NCBI GenBank assembly: GCA_019750095.1
Contig: JAIEOW010000043.1
Location: 1-63,463, forward strand
DNA length: 63,463 nucleotides
Source: Phycisphaerales bacterium
Lineage (GTDB): Bacteria; Planctomycetota; Phycisphaerae; Phycisphaerales; UBA1924
Direction of reading: 5' to 3'
The translations under genes and the position numbers were made by a program. Positions 14,985 to 24,295 of the stretch are shown piece by piece (the stretch's first letter is position 1; each line of letters starts with the position of its first letter). The notes below the pieces were generated by a model. It saw only the letters and a program-made list of their open reading frames with translations. It had not been told where the DNA came from and ran no database searches.

Positions 14985-15956
14985 TTATGGTGCCTTTGCG
15001 GGCGGGGCCGCGGGCTGGGCAGCAGGGTCTGCGCCAGGTCCGGCCCGCGTCACATATTCATCGATCTGGGCCGCCCAGCCGGTGGGCACACTGGTGTCAA
15101 AGGCCCCGGGCGGGAGCGTTTCATTGGTCTTCACGCTGGTGAGCAGATAGATGAACACCGACTCGTCGGGCTTGAACGTCCGGGCGACCTGAGGGAGCAA
15201 GTCGGACCGACGGTACCAGATGCGGACTTCCTTGAACTGCTGCGCCTCGTCCGTGCCCGGTTTGGGGGTGAGTTTGAGCTGGAAGCTGTCCTTGAGATAG
15301 TCCGGCACGCCGCCCGCCCGGTCCTTATCCGGAAAGTCATCCGGCTTGGCGAGTTGCGCGGTGAATCGCTCGAGAATTCCCTCGCGGCGCTGCCCGATCG
15401 GAATCGGGAAAGGTCCTTGACCGATGGCCAGCGGGTCGACAATCCGCCCCGGCTGAACAATCTGACGCTTGTGGATCTGCTTCACGTCGGGTTGTCGCTC
15501 GACGAACCACTCTCCGTCGAAGATGAACGTGCGATTTTCGGCGCGCCGAACCTTGTCCGCCGTGATGAACAGATAGTCCACCTGGAACATCCGACGCGAC
15601 TTGCCTGAGGCATCGCCCGGCTTCTCGGTCAGAAAGAGCACGCGGCCTTCGACATCCTGGCGATCGCCGCCAACGAGTTCACTGGCCAGACGGATCTCAC
15701 GGAGATTGGCCTGCAGCGTCTGAAACCGCGCATCGGCGGCTTCGAGCGCAAGCAATAGATCGTCGGCGGTCTTGATGTCCTCGATCTTTGGCGGTGCTGG
15801 GCGGGCCGCGACCACCTGAATCGTCTTGGTGATCGTCTTGGCCGGGTCCGGCGCGGGGATTGCGGCGGGCTGGGCCGGTGCGGTGGACTGGGCAAATACG
15901 GCGGCATTCATCATGCCGACCGCAAGAACGCTGAACATTGGCCAAGGTGTGGTCAT
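14985..15956 (-). CDS. Exported LolA-like protein of uncertain function
   Basis: The 323-residue protein has a signal peptide (VLAVGMMNAAVFAQ) and a Pro/Ala-rich linker. The main domain resembles the LolA/LppX half-barrel fold: LLLALEAADARFQTLQANL, then strands around VDYLFITADKVR, RTFIFDGEWFVE and IWYRRSDLLPQ. LolA proteins carry lipoproteins through the periplasm, but related planctomycete proteins are uncharacterised. The C-terminus is Ala/Pro-rich. The ATG at 15956 precedes the signal peptide directly; 25 more upstream residues are possible but do not look natural. It lies upstream of the TPR/HExxH gene on the same strand. Confidence 0.6.
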   Translation of the reverse strand: MTTPWPMFSVLAVGMMNAAVFAQSTAPAQPAAIPAPDPAKTITKTIQVVAARPAPPKIEDIKTADDLLLALEAADARFQTLQANLREIRLASELVGGDRQDVEGRVLFLTEKPGDASGKSRRMFQVDYLFITADKVRRAENRTFIFDGEWFVERQPDVKQIHKRQIVQPGRIVDPLAIGQGPFPIPIGQRREGILERFTAQLAKPDDFPDKDRAGGVPDYLKDSFQLKLTPKPGTDEAQQFKEVRIWYRRSDLLPQVARTFKPDESVFIYLLTSVKTNETLPPGAFDTSVPTGWAAQIDEYVTRAGPGADPAAQPAAPPAKAP

Positions 15957-16005
15957 GGGGGTCTCTGGTGTACTACGCGACAAGGGCGTCCGTTGCGTGC
16001 AGCGG

Positions 16006-16476
16006 TCAGAAATCTGGATCCTGAACGCCAAGCCGCGAGGCGAGATAATCGCGCAGGATAGCGGCCGCGGCGAGGGCGTCGCGGCGGTGCTTTTTCTGTT
16101 TGTGGGTCAAACCGGACTGGGACATCTGCCAATCGGCGTCGACTGAGGACAGGCGTTCATCTTGAAAATGGACGGGCCGAGGGGGATTGAGCTTGGCCAA
16201 GAACCGATCGGCGAACGTCCGCACCAGTTTCGACCGTGGGCCTTCGGAGGCGTCGTCCATGTTCAGGGGCAGGCCGAAGACGATCTCCACGGCGGCGTGG
16301 GGCGAAAACTGGTCGTGCATGGCACGGATCAGGGCCTCAAGCAGGGCTTCCCCTTGTCGATCGGAGATGGGCACCTCGAGGACGGTCAGGGGCGAGCAGA
16401 TGCGGGTCTGATCGTCGCCAATGGCCAGGCCTGTGCGTTTGTCCCCGAGATCGATGCAGAAGAACCGGGTGGTCAT
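16006..16476 (-). CDS. ruvX: Putative pre-16S rRNA nuclease / Holliday junction resolvase-like YqgF
   Basis: A 156-residue RNase H-fold protein with the YqgF/RuvX motifs CIDLGDKRTGLAIGD, EIVFGLPLNMD and HFQDERLSSVDAD, the last carrying the conserved Asp-Glu-Arg. In E. coli the homologue trims the 5' end of 16S rRNA. The ATG at 16476 matches the family start. It is divergent from shikimate kinase with a 42-bp gap, so their promoters overlap. The length is about 15 residues above typical, mainly from a loop after the first motif. Confidence 0.9.
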   Translation of the reverse strand: MTTRFFCIDLGDKRTGLAIGDDQTRICSPLTVLEVPISDRQGEALLEALIRAMHDQFSPHAAVEIVFGLPLNMDDASEGPRSKLVRTFADRFLAKLNPPRPVHFQDERLSSVDADWQMSQSGLTHKQKKHRRDALAAAAILRDYLASRLGVQDPDF

Positions 16477-16518
16477 GGGCGATGGTGGGTTGAGTTTAGA
16501 CCGATACTGTTGCCCAGC

Positions 16519-17070
16519 ATGGGCCATCTGCCGTCGCACGCCGCACTGCTTTTGATCGGTCTCCGCGGGAGCGGAAAGTCGACGATCGGTCGTGCGTTGT
16601 CGCATCGGCTGACTCGCCCGTTTGTTGATCTTGACGATCTATCGCCCGGCGTGCTTGGCTGCGTGCACGCGGCGGAGGCGATTCGGCGGTATGGGGAGCC
16701 GGCGTTTCGACGGGCGGAACTGGCCGCGCTTCAGGACGTGCTTCGGGACCATCCTGATCCAGCTCCTGTGGTCGCTCTTGGGGGAGGGACGCCGACGGCC
16801 CACGGCGTGTCGGAGCTGATCCACGCCTATCGCGCCAGCGGGCGGGTGCGTGTGGTGTATCTGCGTGCGACGGAAGCAACGCTTCGGGCACGCTTGGAAC
16901 ACGCCGACAACACGCATCGCCCGACACTTACGGGCAAGGGCGTTTTGGAAGAGATCGGGGTGCTGCTGAACCTGCGGGACACGCTGTACACCCAGACGGC
17001 CGACCGGATCGTACGGGTGGATGGGCGGGGTGCCGACAACGTCGTCGACGATGTGGCGTCGCAGCTTTGA
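16519..17070 (+). CDS. aroK: Shikimate kinase
   Basis: A 183-residue P-loop kinase: Walker A GLRGSGKST, the FVDLDD segment with the shikimate-binding Asp, the VALGGGTPT glycine motif, and the lid arginine in RPTLTG. It phosphorylates shikimate in the chorismate pathway. The central LGCVHAAEAIRRYGEPAFR fits the conserved F-R-x-x-E region. The ATG at 16519 has TACTGT (16505-16510) ending 8 nt upstream, a leaderless-type start. Confidence 0.85.
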   Translation: MGHLPSHAALLLIGLRGSGKSTIGRALSHRLTRPFVDLDDLSPGVLGCVHAAEAIRRYGEPAFRRAELAALQDVLRDHPDPAPVVALGGGTPTAHGVSELIHAYRASGRVRVVYLRATEATLRARLEHADNTHRPTLTGKGVLEEIGVLLNLRDTLYTQTADRIVRVDGRGADNVVDDVASQL

Positions 17071-17275
17071 GAAGTCGGCGAGACGGGGCACACGCTCGAA
17101 CGCGGAGATCCCCTGGCGGGGACTTGTGCGCGCGATCGGACGCACTAGGGAATGCCCGAGTTTGTCCACTCTGATACGCGAACGTGCAGCGAACGCGGCG
17201 TGCGAGACGCGGCGAGGTCTTGTAGCATGAGAGGCACGCTCGAATCGATCGCCGATGCCGAATGGAGGCAGACTC

Positions 17276-19129
17276 ATGAGTTCCGCAACCCTTGAAAAGA
17301 CCGCCGCCCCGACCCGCAACAAAAAGCTGGCGTCGTGGGTGAGCGACATGGTCACGCTGTGCAAGCCGGATCGCGTTGTCTGGACCGATGGGTCCCAGGG
17401 CGAATATGACCGGCTCTGTGAGGAGATGGTCGCGGCAGGGACATTCATCAAGCTGAACCCTGCGAAGCGTCCCAACTCGTATCTGGCGCGATCACACCCT
17501 TCGGACGTGGCGCGGGTGGAGGAGCGGACGTATGTCTGCTCCGCGGCCAAGGGCGACGCGGGGCCGACGAACAACTGGGCGCCGCCCGCCGAGATGCGGG
17601 CAACGGTCCACAAGATGTTTGACGGCTGCATGCGTGGTCGGACCATGTATGTGATCCCGTTCAGCATGGGGCCGATCGGTTCACCAATCGCCAAGGTGGG
17701 CGTGCAGATTACCGACAGCCCGTATGTGGTCGTGAACATGCGGATCATGACGCGTATCGGCACGCGGGTGCTGGATGCGCTGGGCGATGGCGCGTTCATC
17801 CCGTGCATGCATTCGATCGGCGCGCCACTGGCGCCCGGGCAGAAGGATGTCGCGTGGCCTTGCGAGCCCGACATCGCCAAGAAGTACATCGTGCACTTTC
17901 CCGAGACGTATGAGATCTGGTCGTACGGCTCTGGGTATGGCGGGAACGCTCTATTGGGCAAGAAGTGTCTGGCGCTGCGCATCGCGAGCGTGATGGCCCG
18001 CGATGAGGGGTGGATGGCCGAGCACATGCTCATCATGGGCATCACCTCGCCACAGGGTGAAAAGACGTATCTCGCCGCCGCTTTCCCGAGCGCGTGCGGG
18101 AAGACCAACCTCGCCATGCTCGTGCCGCCGACGGCGTTTGAGGGCTGGAAGGTGACGACGGTGGGCGATGACATCGCGTGGATCAAGAAGGGTCCCGACG
18201 GCAAGCTGCACGCGATCAATCCGGAGGCCGGGTTCTTTGGCGTTGCGCCGGGAACCAACTCCAGGAGCAATCCGAATGCGATGGCGTCGATCGCGAAGAA
18301 CACGATCTTCACCAACGTCGGGCTGACCGACGATGGCGACGTCTGGTGGGAGGGCATGACCGAGCAGCCCCCGGCGCACCTGATCGACTGGAAGGGCGAA
18401 GACTGGAAGCCCGGCTGCGGCCGACCCGCGGCCCATCCGAATGCACGCTTCACCGCGCCCGCGAGCCAGTGCCCGTGCATCGATCCGGAGTGGGAGAACC
18501 CCGCCGGCGTGCCCATCGCGGCGTTTGTCTTTGGCGGGCGCGTGAGCACCGACATGCCGCTGGTGTTTCAGGCCTTCAACTGGTCACACGGGGTCTATCT
18601 CGCGGCGACGATGGGGTCGGAGGCGACCGCCGCGGCGATCGGGCAGGCGGCGATGCGGCGCGACCCGATGGCGATGCTCCCGTTCTGCGGGTACAACATG
18701 GCCGACTATTTCACGCACTGGCTGAACATCGGGCGTCGCGTGAACAACCCGCCGCGGATCTTCCGGGTGAACTGGTTCCGAAAGAACGAGCAGGGCAAGT
18801 TCATCTGGCCGGGCTTCGGGGACAACATGCGGGTGCTGAAGTGGATCGTGGATCGCGTGCACGGGCGCGGGTTCGCCGTGGAGAGCCCGCTTGGGTGGAT
18901 GCCGCGGTATGAGGACCTGGAATGGAAGGGGCTCGACTTCCCGTCGGCGACGTTCCACGACTTGATGTCGGTGGGCCGAGACGCCGGCGCGAGCGAGGCG
19001 CGCTCGCACGAAGAGCTTTTCGACCGATTCCTGGATCGCCTGCCGAAGGAGTTTGTGCTGGAGCGCGAGCTGATGCGCTCGCGGCTGTGGCGATCGCCCG
19101 AGCGATGGGAGTTGGCGCACGAGGTGTGA
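17276..19129 (+). CDS. pckG: Phosphoenolpyruvate carboxykinase (GTP)
   Basis: A 617-residue GTP-type PEPCK. The P-loop with its reactive cysteine reads [13 protein letters not shown], and family segments such as [26 protein letters not shown] and [16 protein letters not shown] are clear. It interconverts oxaloacetate and PEP with GTP/GDP, linking the TCA cycle to gluconeogenesis. GGAGG at 17264-17268 lies 7 nt before the ATG at 17276, the clearest ribosome-binding site in the window. It is monocistronic, with a hairpin-rich 3' region shared with the convergent BshC-like gene. Confidence 0.95.
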   Translation: MSSATLEKTAAPTRNKKLASWVSDMVTLCKPDRVVWTDGSQGEYDRLCEEMVAAGTFIKLNPAKRPNSYLARSHPSDVARVEERTYVCSAAKGDAGPTNNWAPPAEMRATVHKMFDGCMRGRTMYVIPFSMGPIGSPIAKVGVQITDSPYVVVNMRIMTRIGTRVLDALGDGAFIPCMHSIGAPLAPGQKDVAWPCEPDIAKKYIVHFPETYEIWSYGSGYGGNALLGKKCLALRIASVMARDEGWMAEHMLIMGITSPQGEKTYLAAAFPSACGKTNLAMLVPPTAFEGWKVTTVGDDIAWIKKGPDGKLHAINPEAGFFGVAPGTNSRSNPNAMASIAKNTIFTNVGLTDDGDVWWEGMTEQPPAHLIDWKGEDWKPGCGRPAAHPNARFTAPASQCPCIDPEWENPAGVPIAAFVFGGRVSTDMPLVFQAFNWSHGVYLAATMGSEATAAAIGQAAMRRDPMAMLPFCGYNMADYFTHWLNIGRRVNNPPRIFRVNWFRKNEQGKFIWPGFGDNMRVLKWIVDRVHGRGFAVESPLGWMPRYEDLEWKGLDFPSATFHDLMSVGRDAGASEARSHEELFDRFLDRLPKEFVLERELMRSRLWRSPERWELAHEV

Positions 19130-19160
19130 GCAGGCGGTTGGCGCTGAACTGCGTGCTTTC

Positions 19161-19216
19161 GCCCCTCCGGGGCTCGGCGATCACGTGGTTGCGATTCCGG
19201 GTGCTTATGCACCCGG
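19161..19216. terminator. Double hairpin between convergent pckG and bshC-like genes
   Basis: Two perfect hairpins: GCCCC-TCC-GGGGC at 19161-19173, and CCGGGTGC-TTAT-GCACCCGG at 19197-19216. They lie between two converging genes and may terminate or stabilise both transcripts. No clear T run is seen. Confidence 0.4.
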
Positions 19217-19299
19217 CAAGGAACTTGGGTCCTTTCAGGCCCCAGACCGAAGCGCATGTGAAGCTGCCGATGTCGCGAGATGCCCGGGCCAGTATGCGT

Positions 19300-20814
19300 T
19301 CACGCACCGCCGAATGCGGAATCGATCGTTGATCGAAGTTCAGCAATCTGAGCCGGCTCATACATCGGGCTGGCCCATGTGCGATCGGCGAGCAGTTCGG
19401 CCTCGGAGCGCCGGCTCGCGGCGGCCTCGGCGGCGGATCTCATCGCGGAAAGCTCGTTGGAGTGGCGAGACCGCGCGGCCGCGAGCGTGCGATGGAGATC
19501 GCGATACGCCGCCGCCTTGGTGGCCCGTGATGCCGGATCTCGGCGATGTCGAAGCTGCGTAAGTGTGGCAACAGCCGACGCTCGCTGCTGCGCACCATCG
19601 TGATCGTTGAGCAGTTCCGGGCGATGCTCGGCGGCATGAGCGAGCCACTGGGCGTGCGCGACCTGGAACGGGGTGATCACCGGGCGATCGGTTGTCATCC
19701 GCAGTCGAAGCGTCGCCGTCGCTACGGCCAGCGGCCCGATCTCGACGTTCAGCCAATCTCGCAACCAGCGGGTGGTGATCGCGTCGTAGCCGCCCTCGTC
19801 CTCGGCTGCCGCCCCCCCACCACTCCCACCACCTCCAAGTCCATGGATGAACAGATCGCAGCCGGCGAGGCGCATCATGCCTGTCAGCAGAATCGCGCGA
19901 GGGACAAACTCTCCGGCGGCAACGGCTGTGGCGCCGCGATCACCGGCGAGCATTGCGGCACGTGCGGGGCGTCTTGTTGATCCCTTGGCCTGGGCAATGC
20001 GCCAGACCGGAAGCTCCGGATCATCGCCCATCGCAAGTGACGCGACACGGGCCGAGGGGTGCGCCGCGGCAGCGGCGTTGTAGGCCATGATGCAGCGTTC
20101 GGGCTCACTCGCCATTGAAGCCAGCATCTCTCGCATCAATGTCGTGCGAGCGATGTCAGTCGCGAAGACGATCTTTGGCAGGTCTGCCGGATCGTCGCAT
20201 ACGCAATCGAGCGAGGCCTTGGCGATCTGTCGAGCGATGTTCGGTTCGCTCGCGTGGCGGCGCATGGCTTCAACGATGCGTTCAAGTCCCGGCTCGACAC
20301 CGGGCGCACCGAACCGCTCACCGGAGGCGAGTCGGGGCATGCTCAATGACGGTGTTGCCGCACGCCGGGCCAGGGGCACGTGTGTCAGGGTCTCGGTGCG
20401 ACTCATCGCGCCAGAGGTCGAGGACTCCCCACTTCCACCATCCATGGCAAGGGTGCGTGCGGCGACCACGCCCGAGCGATCGACCACCGGATAGCGCACC
20501 CCCGTGGCGGTTTCGTCATGGTCGACGACCAGCCAGACGGCCTGAGCCGCACCGCGACTTTCGGCGCGAGACCTCTGTACGACGGTCTGAAGAGTCATCA
20601 GCTTAGCGAGAATTCCCGGATGCCAGAACTGCGGCTGGTGGCCCGACATCACCACTGGCCGTGCGGGATCGAGCCCGAGCTCGGCACGAAAGGTTCGACC
20701 GCGATCATCCAGCTTCGAAAACCGCGCCGCGATCAACGCCGACCAAGACGCCGCACCTGGATGCAGATGCACCTGCGGCCCAGCACCGATGTCGAAGATC
20801 ATGGATGTGCTCAC
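19300..20814 (-). CDS. BshC-like protein (putative bacillithiol cysteine-adding enzyme family)
   Basis: The 504-residue protein resembles BshC distantly: an N-terminal SGHQPQFWHPGILAKLM segment (compare the TGQQ-GLFTGPLYT motif) and AVWLVVDHDE (compare FWIAGEDHD). A long charged coiled-coil region lies near the C-terminus. BshC adds cysteine to glucosaminyl-malate in bacillithiol synthesis; that role here is inference. The GTG at 20814 overlaps the stop of the GT2 gene (GTGA) with GGAA just upstream, so the two are translationally coupled. bshA and bshB are not seen in the window. Confidence 0.5.
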   Translation of the reverse strand: MSTSMIFDIGAGPQVHLHPGAASWSALIAARFSKLDDRGRTFRAELGLDPARPVVMSGHQPQFWHPGILAKLMTLQTVVQRSRAESRGAAQAVWLVVDHDETATGVRYPVVDRSGVVAARTLAMDGGSGESSTSGAMSRTETLTHVPLARRAATPSLSMPRLASGERFGAPGVEPGLERIVEAMRRHASEPNIARQIAKASLDCVCDDPADLPKIVFATDIARTTLMREMLASMASEPERCIMAYNAAAAAHPSARVASLAMGDDPELPVWRIAQAKGSTRRPARAAMLAGDRGATAVAAGEFVPRAILLTGMMRLAGCDLFIHGLGGGGSGGGAAAEDEGGYDAITTRWLRDWLNVEIGPLAVATATLRLRMTTDRPVITPFQVAHAQWLAHAAEHRPELLNDHDGAQQRASAVATLTQLRHRRDPASRATKAAAYRDLHRTLAAARSRHSNELSAMRSAAEAAASRRSEAELLADRTWASPMYEPAQIAELRSTIDSAFGGA

Positions 20815-21575
20815 TGTTCCGGGCACCAGCAGGATTCCTGGCTCTGCCGCAGCGCGATGGCGGCGGCGGGCGGGAGCTTGCCGGCCCATCGCGCGACCTC
20901 GGTGTTCAGGACGCTGCGGTAGTGGCGCAGGCGGCGCTCGGGATCATCCAGCCCGGCCCCGAATGTGCGATTGGCTTCGGTGTAGATGCGCTTCACAGGG
21001 ATTTCTTCGACACGCAGGCCCTGGGCCGCGACCTGGGTCCAGAACTGCATCGGGAATGCGTAGCCGTTCTCGGACAGCTTGAGCCGACGGAGCGCGTCGA
21101 CGCGGTGGGCCTTGAAGCCGCAGAATGAGTCGGTGAGCTTCAGACCCAGCCGAGTGTTGATCTCGTCGGTCATCGTCGCGTTGATCGCGCGGCGATCGGC
21201 GGGCACCGAGCCCTCGGCGTCGGCCATGGCGAGGTAGCGAGAACCGCTGATGATGTCGGCCCTGTTCTGGCTGGCCGATTCGAGAAACGCGGGGATCGAT
21301 TGCGGCTCGTGCTGCTCGTCACAATCCATCGTGATGATCCAGTCGAACCCGTGGATGTCGGCCCACGCGAACGCGTCACGCAAAGCGTGGCCATATCCCC
21401 GGTTGCGGGCGTGTCGGATCACGTCCACAGGCAGCTTGGGGAGCATGGCGACGGTCTTGTCGGTCGAGCCGTCGTCAATCACCAATACATCGTCGATGTA
21501 CTGCAGCACGTGGGCCAGAACGCGCTGAACGGTGCGTTCTTCGTTGTACACAGGAATGGCGACGAGCGTGCGCAT
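20811..21575 (-). CDS. Glycosyltransferase family 2 (DPM1-like)
   Basis: A 254-residue GT-A enzyme: VAIPVYNEERTV, VIDDGSTDKTV, the DxD-type TMDCDEQHEPQ, and FCGFKAHRVDALRRL, typical of polyprenol-phosphate glycosyltransferases. No membrane helix is evident. GGAG lies 6 nt before the ATG at 21575. The stop overlaps the start of the BshC-like gene, so the two products probably work in one pathway, but no donor or acceptor can be named. The 213 bp upstream show no gene. Confidence 0.8.
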   Translation of the reverse strand: MRTLVAIPVYNEERTVQRVLAHVLQYIDDVLVIDDGSTDKTVAMLPKLPVDVIRHARNRGYGHALRDAFAWADIHGFDWIITMDCDEQHEPQSIPAFLESASQNRADIISGSRYLAMADAEGSVPADRRAINATMTDEINTRLGLKLTDSFCGFKAHRVDALRRLKLSENGYAFPMQFWTQVAAQGLRVEEIPVKRIYTEANRTFGAGLDDPERRLRHYRSVLNTEVARWAGKLPPAAAIALRQSQESCWCPEQ

Positions 21576-21788
21576 GACTGCTCCGAGATGAACACGACCT
21601 TCGACCAGCTCGTCCTTGAGCGCAACTCCCACGGCCCGCCGAGAACTCTTCGCAGATGAACCGCCCAGAGATGCTCGGCACGTCGGTTTGATGCATGTCC
21701 CGAGTGGCTCGTGCCGACTCCCGGAGTATATCGACACACATCAATACGTTCAAGCTCGTGGCCTGGTTCGCCCCGATCCGGACAAAGA

Positions 21789-22337
21789 TCACTCGGTGGG
21801 ATGCTCCGGGGGCGGTGAGGGAGGCGTTTTGGGCAGAGAGGCGAACGCGGCGAACCCGAAGGGATGGGCGGGACGGCCTTCGGGCGCATCTTCATCCTCA
21901 TCCTCTTCCAGATGCTGCAGCTTGGTCACCAGTTCGGGCGTGAGCATGTGCAGGCCGCGGATCTCTTGGATCGGGAGCGTGAAGACCTCGCCGCCGGGGG
22001 TCTGCACGCGGAAGACGGTGCACTGCACGGCGATCGAGGCATCGTGCTGCGACCCATCCTTGGGCACGCTGACCGCGAAGACGGGCTGGAGATGAGCGAT
22101 GGGGATCCGCTCGCCCTGATGGGTCAGAATCGCGCTGCGGCCGTCGAAGAGCTCGGGCTGCTTTTCCTGCAGCGACGAGAGGCCCATAAGCATGTCGCGG
22201 AGGACGTTGGACCAGAACAACTGACGCAGTTCGATGACGTCGGCGGGCGAGAGCGATTGACCCGCTGCGAGGGGTTGCGATGGTGAGGCGTGAGCACTCG
22301 TGCTATCGACCGGTTGTGCGGACTTGTTCCTGGGCAT
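21789..22337 (-). CDS. Cytoplasmic protein of unknown function
   Basis: The 182-residue protein has a Ser/Pro-rich N-terminus, a helical segment (ELRQLFWSNVLRDMLMGL), a beta-rich middle (ILTHQGERIPIAHLQPVFAV, QCTVFRVQTPGGEVFTLPI), and an acidic linker followed by a Pro-rich tail. It has no signal or membrane segment. The ATG at 22337 is used; a GTG directly before it is also possible. It is divergent from gltX. Function unknown. Confidence 0.65.
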   Translation of the reverse strand: MPRNKSAQPVDSTSAHASPSQPLAAGQSLSPADVIELRQLFWSNVLRDMLMGLSSLQEKQPELFDGRSAILTHQGERIPIAHLQPVFAVSVPKDGSQHDASIAVQCTVFRVQTPGGEVFTLPIQEIRGLHMLTPELVTKLQHLEEDEDEDAPEGRPAHPFGFAAFASLPKTPPSPPPEHPTE

Positions 22338-22425
22338 CACGGTGATTGTTGACCGGGTCGGCGAGTTCCGCCGTCAAGGCGTTTTGGCACGCTCGGCCAC
22401 GGATGGACGAATACGCTCAGTCCCT

Positions 22426-24252
22426 ATGTCTTCAGGCCCAGTCGTCACACGCTTTGCACCATCGCCCACCGGCCACCTGCACATCGGCGGGGCCAGATCG
22501 GCCCTGTTCTGCTGGGCGTTTGCCAAGCGGGCGGAACTTGAGCATCGAGCCCGCAGTGGTACGCCGGGGCAAGGCGGTCGATTCATGATCCGCATCGAGG
22601 ACACGGACCAGGCCCGCTCCAGCGACGAGTCGGCGCGAGGCATTCTGGAAGACCTCGCCTGGCTGGGCATCGAATGGGACGACGGTCCGACGCTGGAGGT
22701 CGCCGGAGCTGATGGCTCGCTTCGGACGATCGGGGCGCAGGCCCGCGACGTTGGGTCATACTTTCAGGCCCGGCGTGTTGCGATGTACAACGCGTACATC
22801 GAGTATCTGATGAGCATTGGGCGGGCGTATCCGGCGTTTGATTCTGCCGACGAACTGGACAAGCTCCGCAAGATGGCGGTGGCCGCGAAGCAGACGTTCA
22901 AGTACCCGCGTCCGGCCGACTTCACCTTCGGCCAGCCCTGTACCGCTCGCATTGAACGCGCGAAGAAGGGCGAGCCGCACGTGGTGCGGTTTGCGATGGA
23001 CTCAAGCGCGGTGATCGTGCGCGATGAGATTCTGGGCGACGTGAAGATCGCTCCGGGCGAGGTCGACGACTTTGTCATTCGCAAGGCCGACGGCTTTCCG
23101 ACGTATCACTTTGCCGTGGTGATCGATGACGAGCTGATGGGTGTCACGCACGTGATGCGGGCGCAGGAGCATCTGGCCAACACCCCACGTCACGTCGCGC
23201 TGCAGCGCGCGCTCACGCGTCTGGACACCAAGCAGCCCTTCCGCACCCCGAGCTTTGCGCACATGCCGCTGATCATGAACATGGACGGCAGCAAGATGAG
23301 CAAGCGCGACAAGGCCAAGGCGGCGCGAAAGGCCGTGAAAGACCTGATGGCCAAGGACACGTCGGTCACGCCCGCCGCGCTCGCGGCGTCGCTACAGCAG
23401 GACACCCAGATGGTCGCCGACTTTGTTGCGGGAGAGAATGACAATCTGGATCTCGCGGGGCTGATCGCGGCCAAGCTGGGCGTGACGCTGCCAGAGATCG
23501 AGGTCTGGGATTTCCGCCGAAATGGGTATGTGCCCGAGGCGATCATCAACTTCATCGCGCTCTTGGGCTGGAATCCGGGCATGAAGCTGCCCGACGGTAA
23601 GGACCTTGAGAAGTTCGACGCCGCATTCATGGCGGAGCACTTCTCTGTGGACCGCGTCGGCAAGACTCCGGCGAAGTTTGATCGGGCCAAGCTGCAGTCG
23701 TTCAACGGAGACTATCTCAACGCGCTCACCGATCAGCAGTTTGCCGCGAAATGGCGGGCGTTTCTCGCCGAGTACGAGCCGGAGGTGCTCGCCAAGCTGC
23801 TGACTCGCGGCGAGTCGGCGTTCAGCATCCTTGCGGCCGCGGTGAAGCCGAGGGCCAAGACGCTCCGCGATGGGATCAACGCGGTGCGGTTCGCACTCGT
23901 GGCCGATGACGAAGTTGCGTATGACGCCAAAGCGCTGGACAAGCTGCGCACGCCCGATGCCAAGAACGCACCGCAAGGCGGCACGCCAAGGACAGGGGTC
24001 GAACTGCTCAATGCCGCACGCGAGCGGCTGGCATCGCTCGGTCAGTCGGATTGGGCCGCGGGCACGATCCACACGCTGCTGGAGCAACTCGCCCAGCAAC
24101 TGGGCATTGGCATCGGGCAGCTTGCACAGCCGTTGCGTGTGGGTGTGACGGGTGCTGGAGTGAGCCCCGGCATCGCTGAAACCCTCGCCGCCCTCGGGCG
24201 ATCAAGCACGCTCTCGCGGCTGGATCGGTGCCTTGCGCTTGTGCGGGTGTAG
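22426..24252 (+). CDS. gltX: Glutamate--tRNA ligase
   Basis: A 608-residue class I synthetase. The HIGH-type motif appears as FAPSPTGHLHIGGARSA, then IRIEDTD and SKMSKRD at about residue 290. It charges tRNA with glutamate. It is longer than most bacterial GluRS (about 470-500 residues), mainly because about 70 residues separate KMSKR from GYVPEAIINFIALLGW, where about 15 are usual. A small insertion also follows the HIGH helix. The ATG at 22426 has TACGCT (22412-22417) ending 8 nt upstream, a leaderless-type start. Confidence 0.93.
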   Translation: MSSGPVVTRFAPSPTGHLHIGGARSALFCWAFAKRAELEHRARSGTPGQGGRFMIRIEDTDQARSSDESARGILEDLAWLGIEWDDGPTLEVAGADGSLRTIGAQARDVGSYFQARRVAMYNAYIEYLMSIGRAYPAFDSADELDKLRKMAVAAKQTFKYPRPADFTFGQPCTARIERAKKGEPHVVRFAMDSSAVIVRDEILGDVKIAPGEVDDFVIRKADGFPTYHFAVVIDDELMGVTHVMRAQEHLANTPRHVALQRALTRLDTKQPFRTPSFAHMPLIMNMDGSKMSKRDKAKAARKAVKDLMAKDTSVTPAALAASLQQDTQMVADFVAGENDNLDLAGLIAAKLGVTLPEIEVWDFRRNGYVPEAIINFIALLGWNPGMKLPDGKDLEKFDAAFMAEHFSVDRVGKTPAKFDRAKLQSFNGDYLNALTDQQFAAKWRAFLAEYEPEVLAKLLTRGESAFSILAAAVKPRAKTLRDGINAVRFALVADDEVAYDAKALDKLRTPDAKNAPQGGTPRTGVELLNAARERLASLGQSDWAAGTIHTLLEQLAQQLGIGIGQLAQPLRVGVTGAGVSPGIAETLAALGRSSTLSRLDRCLALVRV

Positions 24253-24295
24253 CGTGCCCATCACACGAGATCACGCTGAGGGCGAACACGGACGC

